Assembly: GCA_029204225.1 (NCBI GenBank)
Contig: CM055095.1
Span: forward strand, 70,391,957-70,455,956
DNA length: 64,000 nucleotides
Reading direction: 5' to 3'
Source of the DNA: Diphasiastrum complanatum
Lineage: Eukaryota > Streptophyta > Lycopodiopsida > Lycopodiales > Lycopodiaceae
The notes under the pieces were generated by a model. That model ran no database searches. It saw only the letters and a list, made by a program, of their open reading frames with translations, and was not told the origin of the DNA. Within the stretch, counting starts at the first letter, position 1. Each line of letters opens with the position of its first letter. A program made the translations under genes and the position numbers. This document shows, in pieces, positions 1-13,800 of this stretch.

Positions 1-3000
1 ATTGTTTCCGGTCATATTAATCTACTATCTGCATTACACTCATCCTGAAAATCCAAATGGATTCGCAATCAGTCTTCTCTAATGGTAGACAAACTTGATG
101 GTTCGAACTACCATTTGTGGAAATTCAAGATGAGGGTAGTACTGCTGGCCAAGGAGCTTTGGGAAATAGTTGTTGGAACCGAACTACTTTCCAATGTCGA
201 TGAGAAAGCCATTTCCAAATGGAAGCTCAGGGATGGCAAGGCTTTCGCCTTGATCACCCTTAACGTCCTCGACACACAGATTGGCCACATCAAACAAGCC
301 CAATCATCGAAAGAGGCTTGGGATATATTGAGTACATTATATGAAGTGAGGGATGTCGCTTCGAAGCTGCATCTGAGGAGAAAGTTCTTCTCACTTAGAA
401 TGTCAGAAAGTGATTCTGTTCAGAATCACATAAATCAATTTAAGACTTTGTTAGAGCAGATGGTGGCAATAGGTTTAGTAGTCGAAGACTCTGACGCTGT
501 AATGATCTTATTGACCAGTTTGCCATCCTCTTATGAAAATTGGGTGATGATTGTAACCACACACTCAGATATAACATTGTCCAGAGTCTTAATCATGCTG
601 CTGTAGGAGGAAACAAGAAGGAATGGAGCATCCTCATTCTCCATCAATGACTCACAAGCAATGTTCATCAAGAAGAACACAAGGAAGCAACAGAAGAAGA
701 AAGTTGTCCGACAGAACGACAACAATCAGAAGCAGTAAGAGAAGACCCAGAGCAACTTGCTCAGAACCAGAAAAGACTCTTCTGCAAGTAGTGCAGGAGG
801 ATGAATCATGAAATCCAGAACTGTCGAATCTTGAAGTTCAACAATGACAAGAAGAAGCAGCCAGATCAACAAGCCCATGCAGCCGACACAAAGCAGAAGA
901 TCGAAGATGATGAAGAGCAGGAAGTCTTCATGGTGAACCATCACCATGTCGAACGATCGGAGGAATGGTTCCTCGCTTTTGGAGCAACGCAACATATGAC
1001 AAGCCATCGAGAATGGTTCATCAATTATTCGGCCTACAGCACCAACAAATTCATTTACCTTGGAGATAGCAGCTCCCATTGAATTAAAGGTGAAGGTACT
1101 GTTAGAATGAATTTTCAGAATGGCCTGTCGAAGCTGATACCAAATGTATTGTATGTCCCGAATCTAACGTCAAATCTGTTGTCGGTTAGTCAAATTACAG
1201 ACTTAGGACATAGGGTAGAGTTTCAGACAGATTCTTGTCAAATTCTTGATAAGAGTAGGAGAGTTCTGGCACTCGGAAAGAGGCAAGGATATCTCTATAG
1301 GCTTAGTCATTGTAATTCTGTAACTGATCGTGCTTTAAGCAGTTCAGCATATATCAATAAAGAATCAATTTGGCATTATAGACTTGGTCACGTTAATCAT
1401 GTATCAATAGGCTACATGTCTAGACATTCTTTAGTTCATGATTTAGACTATCGAATTGTCAACCCTCCTGTCTGCCAAGCTGTATCATAGGAAAGCAGGC
1501 AAGAAGGCCATTAAGTCAAATCAAGAACATATTTCTAAAGATTTGTTAGACATTGTACATACTGATATATGTGGCCCAATGCAAACACCATCACTGCTTG
1601 GTGCTAAATTCTTTGTTACATTCATAGATGACTACTTTAAAAGAACTATATTTTCTGAAGCACAAATCTGAAGCCTTCCAGTTCTTCAAGAAATACAAAG
1701 AAAATGCTAGGTTGCAGACAGACAAGAAGATCAAAGCTCTTAGGAGCGACAATGGTGGTGAGTACATCTCAAATGAGTTCAAGGATTACTGCTCAGCCAA
1801 TGGCATCGAGCAACGATTTGCTGCTTCCTATTCTCCACAGTCGAATGGATTGGCCGAAAGGAAGAACAGGACCTTCGTCGAGTCTACCAAATGCATGATA
1901 ACTCATGCTTCGTTGCCCAAATATTTTGGCAACATGTTGTATCAACAACAGCTTATGTGCAAAACTTACCTGACAGCAAAACTCCTCATGAAGTTTGGAC
2001 AGAAATCAAACCTTCATTAAAACATTTGAGAGCATTCGGATGCACTGCTTATGCTCATGTCCCAAAGGACAACAGAAAGAAATTAGATGAGCATTCGTTC
2101 AAGACTATTTTTGGTGGCTATTGCACTTCTGATGGAATGTATAGACTATACAATATAGACACATGTAAAGTTTTTACTACCAGGGATGTGACTTTTATAG
2201 AAGATCAGTTTATTGATTTGAAGGGCAAGGACCAGATGCAATCTACAATTTTTGCCCCGGTAATTGATACTTATCAAAGGGGAATTTCTATTCCTTCCAG
2301 TAGTCACCTTGTACAGTCAGACTCAAAAGAAGAACAAGAAGCTGCAACTCAGGAGCAACCGAATCAGCCGAATCAGCCAACACAAAATCGAATTTCACAG
2401 CCAGAAACTTGACCAGAAGATCAGCAAGAACTCGAACTCAGCCTGTCCGATACACTGATGAGTTCGCTCACTACTCTATTTAGGAGCCAACCACAGTTGA
2501 AGAAGCTTTGTCACAGGCCGATTCAGATCTCTGAAAAGAAGCAATGGATAAGAGTACAATTCACTGCTGAGGAATATCACCCAGCAGAGGTACTTTCATG
2601 ATTTGCTGATGAAATTCAATTTCATGAATTGCAAAGCCTGTACATAATCCCATGGATCCGGGTCTCAAATTATCCAAGGAACAGTGCCCTCAGACCAATG
2701 AGGAGAAGGCAGAAATGAAGGGGTATCCATACCAATCTATTATCGGGTCCCTGATGTATGCAATGATCTCGACCAGGCCAGATCTTGCATACGCCATCAG
2801 TTCCTTGAGTCAGTACATGACCAATCTTGGCATGATCCATTGGAAAGCTCGTCTTAGAGTAATCAGATATGTACGAGCTACTATCGACCTATGTATCTGC
2901 TATGGTGATGTTGATTAATCCGATATCCATACACTTCATGGATATACATATGCAAATTGGGCAGGCAATGTTGACACCAGAAAATCGACTTTTGGATTTG

Positions 3001-3424
3001 TCTTCCGTCTCAATAATGGTCCAATATCTTGGAACAGTCGGAAGCAGACCTCCATTGCAATGTCATCCACAAAATCTGAATACATTGCAGCCTCTCAAGC
3101 TACCGAAGAGGCAATTTGGTTTGAAATTTACTAACTGATATTGGTCTCAGATAGTCTGCTCCAACAATAATACAATCTGATAACCAGAGTGCTATTGCAT
3201 TATCTATCAATCCTAGATTCCATTCTAGGAGTAAGCACATCGAAATCAAATATCACTACATCAGGAGCATGATACTCAACAAGGAGGTAAGTCTGAAATT
3301 TTTCAGAGCCTTGTACATGGCAGCTGACATATTCACAAAAGGATTGAATCAAGAAGCACAAAAGAATTTTGTGTTATCTTGAATTTGCAAATCAAGGCAT
3401 TCAAGGATCCAGATTAAGGGGGCG
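1..3424 (+). pseudogene. Ty1/copia retrotransposon internal region, decayed
   Basis: The parts occur in copia order. A UBN2-type gag runs 82-606. A zinc knuckle (CX2CX4HX4C) lies at about 783-826 with an in-frame TAG at 789-791. The protease is around 960-1010, the GAG-pre-integrase region 1107-1490 (LLSVSQITDLGHRVEF, WHYRLGHVN), the integrase core about 1530-1900 (HTDICGPM, RSDNGGEY, SPQSNGLAERKN), and the RT tail plus RNase H 2650-3140 (SLMYAMISTRPDLAYAIS). The reading frame breaks many times. The protease motif, normally D-S-G-A-T, reads A-F-G-A-T, so its catalytic Asp is lost. Almost the whole RT domain, including the YVDD box, is deleted between about 2560 and 2660. A polypurine tract (AAGGGGGCG) at about 3416 precedes the 3' LTR. 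The 5' LTR is outside the window. It is an old, immobile copy; the family order is certain, the exact lineage is not. Confidence 0.93.
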
Positions 3425-4520
3425 TGTTGGATTTCTATCCTCTCCATCCCTATCTCTCTCTCTGCTAATCTAGATCCATTCATTATTCTGTTGTAAATAT
3501 TCCTACAGTCGCATACCTTGCAGAAATACAAGGAAAGTCGACGACAATCTACAAAAATACAAGGAAAGTCGATGACAGTGTTCCATCGACTTGCCCGACA
3601 TCGACTTTTCCCACAAATGGTTCTGAGACCGACATCGATTTAGCCGAAGTTGACTTTTGAAGACATGAGAGCAGCACTCGACTTGTCCAAATTTTGCGAC
3701 TTATTCGAGGTCTCCGACTTGTCCGAAGTCTCCGACTTCTCAGCCTTGTCCAACTTCTGAGTCCGACATCAAAGTTTGTCGAACCTTTCATGTCGGTTCT
3801 GAGCCCGACATCAATTTAGCCAGAGTTGACTTTTGAAGACATGAGAGCAACACTCGACTTGTCCAAAGTCTGCGACTTATCCGAGGTCTCCGACTTGTCC
3901 GAAGTCTCCGACTTCTCAGCCTTGTCCAACTTCTGAGATCGAAGTTTGTCGAACCTCCGACGTCGACTATTCGACTTCTTCAAAAGTCAATGTAAGTGCC
4001 AACTCTCAAAAGTCGATATCATCAAATTGGCGGCTCAACAATACATTTGTCACGACCGACAAAATCTCCAACTGAATCAGATATTGTCTGAGTGCGACTG
4101 CCAACAGCACGTAGTGCCTTAATCCTGTTTGTAAATTACTCATTAATCATTCTTTTAATCGGTTGGTTAGCCACGTGTATATATACAGCGACTTATCAGT
4201 TGCTTCGGTTAACAAGTTACTACAAGAAGCTCCATCTACCAGTTACATGAACATTGAATCAGCTCACTTGTTGATCAATTCGATCAAGTCGAGCTTCAGA
4301 GCACAATTGTTGTGATCTTCCTCTCTGTTATCACAGAGTATTGTTTCAAGAAGGTCGCGACTCGCATGCATTTTCAAACTATATTTTCTTCACGACTGAA
4401 TAACTTCTGTTCCAATAATCTAGGTCGTGCATGTCGTCTTGAATGCTCATTTTCATTGATGTTCTAATTATTCGTTATTAGTAGATTAAACTACTTGTAT
4501 GACTGATAGCTCCTATCAAT
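3425..4520 (+). repeat. 3' LTR of the copia element (3' end approximate)
   Basis: The sequence TGTTGGATT starts directly after the polypurine tract, the usual beginning of a plant copia LTR. A TATA-box-like GTATATATACAG near 4177 fits the U3/R promoter. The LTR carries an internal 176-bp tandem duplication. The 3' boundary is a guess, because the 5' LTR needed to define it is not in the window. Confidence 0.65.
3614..3962 (+). repeat. 176-bp tandem duplication inside the copia LTR
   Basis: Two imperfect copies start at about 3621 and 3797 (both TTCTGAG followed by a CCGACATC-type block) and continue through shared blocks such as CGACTTGTCCGAAGTCTCCG and CAGCCTTGTCCAACTTCTGA. Within each copy the word CGACTTGTC/CGACTT recurs at shorter spacing. 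Tandem repeats in U3 are common enhancer-like structures in plant LTRs; that role is inference here. Confidence 0.85.
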
Positions 4521-4767
4521 TTATTGCTCTAAAATACTTCACCTAAAACGCTTCTGTAACCATTCTATTGTTATCATGTAGCAAAACACCATTTCTCCTT
4601 TAATAATGTTGATGATCCAAACAATGAGGATTCTTCAAATTTTCATAAATCTTTTGAAAGTTTGATCTTCATAGGTTTTTTTTTAATAGCCGATTTCCTA
4701 TTAGCTCGAAATGATATGTTAGGGTTCAATATACGATGCAACACCAAACTTTCCTATCTTTCCATTG

Positions 4768-6819
4768 TCATTCTAAATGCATGAATATTTGGTCACAATT
4801 ATGAAAATTAGTCCTGCACACCTTCATAGTGTCCCCTATTTCTTCCATGTGCATCATCCACAATCTCAAAAGGGAATCAACAATTTGACACTCTTTTCCC
4901 TTGAGATATTCGATTTTGAAATCATAAGCTTGAACTTTCTCATAACCATCGTTTTTGGCATTAAAATACTTCAGATTGTGGTAATCACTTGTAATAATCA
5001 ATTTTGACCCATATAGATCATGTCTCCGTTTCCTTAGAGTATGTAGAATGGCCTACACTTCATTATTACGAGTATTGTAAGTCATGGCATGGCCAGCGAG
5101 TTTCCTACTCTACTAAGCACCAACATTGTTAACTTGATTTAAGATGGCTCCCTTGACCATAATTACTTGCACTGATGGTTATCTCAAATGTCAAGTTAAA
5201 ATTTGGTTGTACTAGCAAGGGGTTGCGATTTTTTCTTAATTGTTCAAAATTGGACTAAGTCTCTTTGTTCCATACAATTTGATTTAATCTTAACAAATGA
5301 GTTAAAGGGGCTATGAATATTTAACATATGAACTGCAAATTTTAAAAAGCTTCATAGTTGTTAGACATTAAGGGAATCTTTCCAATTTTTGAGTACCTCA
5401 AACTAATTTTGATCTATCACATTACCATCTTTGGTCATTGTATGACCTAGATATTCCACTTTTTGCACAAATTGAAATTCAATAATATTGACTTATATTC
5501 TTGAAGTTTTGTCAATACTATCTCCAAGTGTTTAGCGTGTTCCTCCATATTTGTAATATAAACCCAAATGTCAATAAAGAATACAAACACAAAGGAATAT
5601 AGATATGGCTAAAAAATGTGATTCATTTGTGCTTGAAATGCTACAAGAGCATTAGTCAATCCAAATGGTACAATGCCCCCTATCTAACTTAAAAAAGAGT
5701 TGTCTTGTGTTGGGCTTCCTCCATTTTGATTTGATGGTACCTTGAATGAAGATTTATATTTGTGTATACACTAGTTCCTTGTGAAGCATCCAACAAATCA
5801 TCAACTCAAGGAATCAAAAATGTTTTTTCGTGGTGATTTAATGGAGTTAATGGAGAACGCATTCGTTGATAGATAGTTTTTTTTTACAAGCAACATTGGA
5901 GAAGAGGTGTGATTTACTAGGGCACATAAATAGTGCACATAGTTTATCCATATTTGTTGCTAGGTTTTTCACAACATTCTCATTCTAACCACCCAAAATT
6001 GTTGTAACTTGACCTTTGTTGGTAGACCAAGTAGTGGGGGACTTTTTGACAATCCTATTGCCTATAGCTTTTATGAGAAGATATTGCATTAGGTTAGACA
6101 CTTTATTTCAACTAGCATTTTCCCATCTTTTGAACCATTTGCAAGGACAACTGAATACTTCAACATAGATTTTTGAATCGAATCCACTCATAAGTAGCTT
6201 GCGGATCTTGATGAGCTGGCTATTTCTCCACATGTTGCCACCATACATAAGTAGGTAAGTAGGCCTCTCAAGCTACAAAGAGGAAAATATGACCTTTGCT
6301 TGACTATCTTGAGGGAGCAACTGGAGATATTTTTCTACCTTATGCAAACGACTCTTTGACATCAATGGTATTTGTTCTTCCATTGAAATCTGAAATTTAC
6401 ATTTTATCTTTGTAATCACTAGTTTCCTCCATGAACCTTTGTTTATTTTTTCGTTCTCATCATAGCTTGTACATGATTATCAAAATTCACCATATCACGA
6501 TAGTGTTGAGGTTGTTGATTATGACTTCAAACTCTTGTTTTGATTATGCAGCATAGGCTCATTATATGAAGTATTTTCTCCCGATTTCGATTGTCCTCTT
6601 CTTTTCATCTCTTTTCCTCAGCTTACTTTCTCTTCCCTTTTTGTTCCTTTTTTTTTCATGATCTTTAGCTACCACAATGATCATTTTAGATATCATGCCC
6701 TCTAGGTTGTAGGACTCTTCCAATGGAACACTATTATTATGTTGATTCTTCCGAGGAGCCATTCTTTTCATGTTCATGGATCTTGTTTTTCTTTGCATAT
6801 TCATGGAGTTATGCAACAA
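4768..6819 (-). pseudogene. Ty3/gypsy relic, antisense
   Basis: Read on the - strand. 6562-6819 is a basic, gag-like segment. About 5440-5720 gives a reverse transcriptase core with the signature VPFGLTNA...FQ...MNHIF and, a little further, FVFVFFIDIWVY where active elements have a F-x-D-D box. 4768-5001 is RNase H (TSDYHNLKYF...KGKE). Stops and frameshifts separate the parts, and the second catalytic Asp pair is altered (FFID), so the copy is dead. No LTRs were identified around it. Confidence 0.8.
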
Positions 6820-7320
6820 TCAACCCTTGTTGTGTCGAGTGATAGAACTGGAAGCAGCTAGGAATTCTTCACTTTTAACCAATTGAAGATGGTCGTCTAG
6901 TCTTGTCTGGTTGTACAGACCATAACAAGCCTAATTGATGGAAAACATGATGATCATTATCAAATAAAAACAATTAATCACTATTGCTAGTGCAACTGAT
7001 CAACATGTTACTAGATAGCCCAATGTGGATCAAGTATGAAAGTTGTACACAATTTTTGGATTTAAAAATATATTTATTCTCTATGATTTGCCTATAATTG
7101 TAATTAGTTATGTGCAAATCTGCATTCAATTTTTGATAAATTACTGGAATGATATTTGGTAAAATCAAACTCAATAATTGTCAAAAGATATGACAATATA
7201 ATGAGTTTGATTTTGATTTGGTTGAGGTTGGGTTACACTTTAAGTTTCATGCTTATGTGGAGCAATTTTGATAAAGGTTTTTTTGAAAAAGCTTGCAGAT
7301 AAGTTCTCGATTAATGAAGG
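6820..7320. other. AT-rich stretch, nothing recognised
   Basis: Short open frames only, with no similarity I can recognise. Confidence 0.6.
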
Positions 7321-7329
7321 CTAGTTGAA

Positions 7330-8000
7330 CGAAGTTGCAAAAACTAGTAGTGCACTTGGTTATTATCTAACTTGAATAGTAGGGATGGTAGTTGACTTAC
7401 CCAAGTAGTTGACAACTTGAGTAATAGGGGTAGTTCTAGTAGTGAGCTGAATTGAGTAGTTACCTAGCTAGAGTAGTGGCTTGAGTAGTAGATAGCTCAA
7501 GTACTAGCCTAGTGCAACAAGTTGGGATGGATTGGTGAGTGTGTCAGAGGATAAATTTAAGTATTTTGTTGAATAAGCATCAAGTTATTTTCTGATCTTG
7601 TGAGAAGTAGAGAAGGAAGGTGCTGCCAATTTTCTTAGTAACACAAAACAAAGAAAATTTCTTTGAGAATTTTTTAGTTTCTCTTTCTTATATATGTGGA
7701 ACTATTTTTGTTGAGTGGATCTTTGATCGAATAGATTTCAAAGTCTTGATAGGTGAATAGCTAATGTCAATTGGAAGGAGGCTCAAATAGTTGATGATTT
7801 CAATTGAAGGGTATAGTTGAAGGGTACTAAGGATGATTTTGGGTATCTGAAGAACTCAAATGGTTGATAGTACTAGATGATTGAAAGATTCATAGTTGAT
7901 GATGATCTCAATTGAGAGTACTCGAGTAGTTGATCTTGAGTGATTGAGACGTATTGGAGTAGCTAGGTAACTCAAATAGTAGGTAACTTGAATAGTTCGA
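7330..8000 (+). repeat. Degenerate GAGTAGT/AGTTGA minisatellite-like region
   Basis: Words of the type GAGTAGT, AAGTAGTTGA, GAATAGT and TAGCTAGAGTAGT recur irregularly, most densely at 7360-7510 and 7850-8000. It looks like an old, eroded tandem repeat; no regular period survives. Confidence 0.5.
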
Positions 8001-10773
8001 GTAGTTGATTTCTTTTCAATATGAAGTCCACAATAAGTCAAAGATTAACATTGATGGGCTTGAGAAGTTAGGGCTCGTTTAAAATCGAGTACTAAGATCC
8101 ATCAAATGAAAGGGCTTGCAATCTGGATATTGCACAAAGTTGAAAATAAATGAGTCAATGCTATACCAATTTGTTGCAAAGTGGATCAAAATATCCAAAT
8201 CCCCTAGAATGTATCAGCAAAAATTTAAGAAATATCAGATAAAAATAAAAAACTTCAAAAAGTGTGAGTGAGATGTGGAAATGACTGGTCATGATGTGGC
8301 CAATTTCTAGAACAATCTTTGCAAGTATGTAACATAGAAACATGAGATTATGGTAGAAAATTGGGCATACATCAAATCAACCACCAAGGAATCACTAGGG
8401 AAAACAAGGACGCAAAAAGCCCATTTCTATTTGATAAATCAATGATAATTACTGATGTAGAGTGGATGTAAAGGTTCAATACGAAAATGTTCATGTTGCA
8501 AAGGTCATTCACATACATCATTACAACAATATAGCATCAAATTGAAGAGAAAACAATAGATGTATAAGAAACCTCAAGAACCTCCATAAACTTGCCATAA
8601 ATGAACCAAGCAACCATCAAATAAGCATTAAATGCATTTGACTCTTAATAGAATGATAGTCACTCAATTATTCAAGCCTTATGCTAGCGTTTGGCGATGC
8701 CCTCATCTGAATCAAATGGCGCATGACCCAATACATCCAAGGAGGAGCTTCAAACACTAAAGTTCAAAATTTGACAAATGAACAATAGCCGCCAATCTAG
8801 CACGATCAAAGTGGCTTAGAGGTGTTCTCAAAAAGTGTTCAAGACTTATCTAGTCAGCCTTGATTAATTGGGCCCAATAATTCTCAAACAAAGCCTAACA
8901 ATACAAAGCAAACTTGAGGATCCATTAGTCCATTTTTCAAATTAATCATCAAAAACTATTGCTACTTTTAATTCAATGCTATTTCTGTCTATTACAAGGC
9001 CATTCTAATAATTTGTTGGTCCATGAGTGTGTTGGCTAGTTGCTTTGTTCCTTCTTAAAATTTTACTTTAACTCATACCTCTATTCAAGTCTAATTTCAC
9101 CTCCAACTTAGTTGCATCAATCAATTTAAGTCTAGATTGTGACTTGGTAAAATGCTAGGTGTTTTTGATTTTGCATTATAGTAAGAATTGTAGTTTTCAA
9201 CATGCAAATTCAAGACTTATCTATGCATGTGACGTTCCTTTGTTCATATGATAAATGAAATCTCCTCAAAAGGGCTTGGGTTAGTTCACGTTCTAACTTT
9301 GTGCCAATAACAAGGGGGAGAGGGAGGCAGGGAGAGCTCTAGTCCGAGGAAGGAGGTAAGTGTCATTTTGCTATCACCATTAAACAATGTGTTAAGCTTT
9401 GCTTTGAGATATGTTTACCCCCCAGAAATGTGGACCCCCAAATTGGAAATGAGACATGAGAAACAAGACATGGGAAATGGAAAATTAGAACTAGTGCTAC
9501 GTAATTGCAAATGTGCATAACAAAGAGAGGAAGACTTTGAGAGAGAAAGTGACTATACTTAACTCAAGATAAAATGAATTATAGACTTTTGGAAATTGTG
9601 ACAAAAAAGGTCAAGTTTGGCCTTCCACTTGCATAGGTGGAAGACCTTATGTCATAGGCAAATATGTTTCCTTGTACATATCGGCTATGTTCATTGTTAC
9701 ACATATTCTGTGGATATTGGAGAAGAGAGCAAGGTTTTGTGCAATTTTAAGGCACTTTTCATTATGATGCTTCTAGAGCTTTGGTGATCCATTTCCCTTG
9801 ATTCTTGTTTCAGTGATTTTTTTTATTAGTGCCGAATGAGTGTTAATGCCCTTGCTTTAGCTTTTTTGCCGCTAGTGTGGGTGTTGTTTCTTCTTGGTAG
9901 ATGTTCGTGTAGAACTATTATGTGGATTGGAGGAGTTAATGTCATGTTTTGGAATTGTGAAGGATTTGACTAGTAGAGTGATGGGTTAACTTTTAGGTGT
10001 TTTTCGTCTTTAATGCCAATATTTTCATGGTTGTGTTGCATATTGCTTAATTATGCATTTATAGATCTCTTATATTGCATGCAATGTGTTTGTGACATGT
10101 GATACAAGTCCTTTTCCTAGATGTCCATGTGTTCATGAGTGCAATTGAACTCCAAACTTTGAATTGAGTAAAGGAGCAGTCAACCACTAGGCCTCTTGCT
10201 TTTGTATCCCATGGGAACGAAGGGCCTCTATTTGATTGTCCTAATCCTTAGTGCCAATCTTCATCATGACAAACTTTTCCTTCAGGCTTCACCTTTGGGC
10301 AAGTGATAGTAACTAAGTATGTTCTTTATACAAACATGTGTTTGTGCATGTGACTTGCATCTACTCTTGGACATTAATAACGAAGTGGGTAGGGATCTCG
10401 TAGCCTCTGGTCCATGTTGTACATCATGAAGTTGATGGTCTAAGACTTTGAGGGTGGACTCCATCGGGTTGAAGATTGCACGTCGCCTTTGTTATGTTGG
10501 GTTATCCTAGATATAACATTGATATAACGCTAACCTTTGCAATATGCTTGGGTTTTGCTTGAAAAAGGTGTGGCAAATTACACTCTACGGATTTAAAGAG
10601 TAGAAATAAAATGTTTCGAACAAAAAGCAACATAATAATTTAGCTTCATACACTTTATGTGAACGTTTAGGTAATGCAAAACTTTGGTACCTCGTGAACC
10701 TTTGATGACTGTTACTTTCCATGTCTTTAAGTAGCTTTTGCATGTTTTGAAATAGTGATTTACTATTTTGAAG
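8001..10773. other. AT-rich DNA without a recognised gene; probable 5' intron of the YyaL-like gene
   Basis: I searched this interval for the expected N-terminal exon of the downstream gene, which should end with a motif like PYLLQHAHNP just before VDWYPWG, and did not find it. No transposon protein was recognised. If the first exon lies upstream of the window, this stretch and the transposons before it are part of the first intron. Confidence 0.5.
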
Positions 10774-10846
10774 GTGGATTGGTATCCTTGGGGTGAGGAA
10801 GCTTTTCAAAAAGCTCGTGCAGAGGAAAAGCCAATCTTTTTATCAG
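10774..10846 (+). CDS. YyaL-like exon a ([11 protein letters not shown]...)
   Basis: Encodes 24 residues from VDWYPWG to KPIFLS and ends with one base of the next codon (phase 1). Acceptor TTTTGAAG before 10774 and donor GTTTTC after 10846. The preceding exon is not found in the window. The donor is weak at positions +3 to +5. Confidence 0.92.
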
Positions 10847-13800
10847 GTTTTCTCAATCAAATCTTTATCATTTTGGTAATGTTTTCTTGATTTTGCAAAT
10901 ATGTTAGATCGATATTATGTTTGGAGTTGTAAGTTTTAGTTAGAGATGATGCATTATATAACTTCAAACATGATATTTGATTCTAATAGCTCTTTGTGTA
11001 TTATAAGAGTCCAGGCGGTCACTTTCTTCATAATCACAAATTCTTTGGCCATTATGATTAGATTAGGTATGCAGTGTTGATGCTTTGAACTTTTATAAGC
11101 TTCTTTCTTGTTCTTAGACTTTGCATGCCATGTTTCTTGGTGCTAGGTCATGATATGATTCATGTTCACATTTTTGAGAATGTAGATTAATCAAAAGAAG
11201 ATATAGAGATCATCTTTCTTATTCCGTGTCTGAGACTTTTTGTATGATTTTGGATGGACCCTCTCCGGCTATCGCTCCAAAAAGTTGGATACAGCACCTG
11301 CCACTGGTACATGCTCTACAATGTTTGTATTTATATCATGTTTTCAATAAATGTAGAAAATCATTTAGCTGATCTTTGATTGTGAATATTATTGGGAGGC
11401 ACCATGGTCTTTTTTTTCAAGAAAGTAGGTGCAAAGTTGTATAGGGCCAATTGCTTTTATTTAGGCATCTATATGTTGAACTTAAAACTTCAAATTCAAC
11501 TCATTTACAATAGGTCGCCATGTTGGGTCGCCATTGTTGGGTCTTTCTTAGCTATGATATAATCTCAAATGTAAGCCTTGTATGGTTGTAAAGGGAAATA
11601 CATAGGATGAAAAACACACGTTCACATTGACACATACAGAGGGGCTAAGATAGGAGTACCTCCCCCTCTTTTGAAGGGAAAGCTTGTTCCAATGAAGGAA
11701 TCATAGATATACAAAGAGCATTGTCAAGTAACCTTGTAGTTATGAACACAATTTAATATATGGCATCATGTAAGATTGATAAGTCACTTAACAAAGTTTT
11801 CTAAATGGTTTTAACAATAATTGTAGACAAGTCACCCATAAGAACTTACTATCTTGGTGAAATTTAATGAGAACTTCTAGGAAGACTATCTAGAAACTTA
11901 ACCATCAGCGCAAATAATGAAGCTTGGCCTGTGAGTTTTTAGGGACCAATGTGTTAGCTATCTAGAAGATTCTACAAGACGTTTATGAAAAATGACAATG
12001 GACCCTTCAAGAATTTAATGGACCACAAACACAACATTCATCAATAGTATCAAAACAACTAATATAAAGCCAAATTGAAATAGTAACAACTCCCTTACCA
12101 GCAAAAATTGTCCTCAATGTGGGCAAATCATGGGTATTTTAAATGAGGATAGTTGCTATAGTAATGTTGAAATAGGTAGCCCCCATAACTAGGGTTGAGG
12201 ATCCTATGATCTGTGTGATTGGATAGTAGCTTCAAACCTAGTCTCGAAGAAGTCATTTATGAGCGAAGAGTAGAGCCTCATTATTAGGTTGTCTCTTGCA
12301 AGTAACTAGACTTGTCTCATAATGCAAAAAGGTTCATTGTAGCATGGAGCCAACTTTGTAGTTAGACCCTTGTACAAGCTTATGCCCAACAAAGCATGGC
12401 CTGAAATATACGTATTGACCCTTGTGAAATTCTACGTATTGTACAAATTAGTGTTTGAATGATAATGAAAACAGGATTCAGCCAAAAAACAATAACATTG
12501 AGTGCATTCATTATGCCGCTATATGTCTCCAACAAGTACAACACCAAGACACGTCAGGTTTACTGAAATTCATAACAATTGGCGTATGCACGACTCGTCA
12601 CTCGTGTCACAATCAAATTACAATGAATTATTGGCATCAATTAGAATTCAAGTTTCAACACTCAAGTTCAAGTTCAAGTAGTTTAAGCTTAAACCTCACA
12701 TACAAATGATTACTTGCATGGGTTCTTTGGCCTGCCTCATCTTTTTTATAAGGCGTGGGTTCGAATGCACATACACTAGCCTTTCTAGCTGATCCATAGT
12801 TCATCTCACAAGTTGCTGCAGTGTAGTCCTATGAAAGGACTCTCAATGCAATTTGCTGTAGCCTAGGGGTGCTGGTGCTCTATAACATCTGGTGTCAGTC
12901 TTTGGAGGTATTCAAACGACCCATCCTTAAGCACATGGTTGTAGAACAACTTACGACTAGTTTTTTTACATAGAGGATGTAACACATGGGCAACTGCATG
13001 TCAAGACCTATGGAACTAGTTCCATCTGTTTTTCCACTTGGCCTTTATCTCTTGAAGCTTGCAAATTAAGAAATAGGTAATACGCATCAAAAGTTAGTGC
13101 CTAAAGTGCCTCCTTGATGTGGTCCATGAACTCGTGTATGAGACCGAGAGTGCACCCCTCACGGTCTACTAGGCACAACACATAAAAAATGGGTCGCAAG
13201 AGCTCCACAAGCTCTGTTGCCCATGTCCCAAAATCCTCTCCAAACACGTTGCTCTGGAAGTGGCTCTAGAACCACGAAGTAGTAGGCAAAGCAGGTGGGT
13301 GTTGGCTTTCTTAGGTCTACTGGCAAGGTGTGGAATAGTGATAGAATTCACAAATCGGAGTACACTAATCTTATTAGTACTCACACAAAACATCAATCAT
13401 AAGCTGAAGAAGAGAGACTACAAGAAGCTATGCTTCATAAACTGAAAACTGAGATGACAATGGAGGTGGGCGCCCATCTGCTCTTATAGAGACTGCCCAA
13501 AAACAAAAGCAAAAGCTATCCTTCTACAATAGCAATTGGAATGCTAATTATGAAGTCTTAACAATAGAAATCTATGCTATCTTTGTTAAAATAGATTTCT
13601 ATACTATTCTAGCAAAACTGGTACTAACTTAGGTACCTTTACTAAAAATAGATAGTACCTTTACTAAAAGTAGAAATAGGCCTTCTAGCACCTAGGCTGG
13701 CCTCGACAATTAATTAATTAACCATTAATTCCTAACACTCCCCCTTTAATGGATAAGTGATTATCAATAAGACCTAGGAGTGTCTTGAACTTTTCATGAT

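Noticed and set aside
10998-11070. Possible extra exon [19 protein letters not shown]
   Set aside because: It has no counterpart in the protein family, and the 22-nt microexon at 11285 already closes the gap in frame.
12715-12790. tRNA-like B box (GGTTCGAATGC)
   Set aside because: No convincing A box at the right distance and no cloverleaf; probably chance or a very old SINE.
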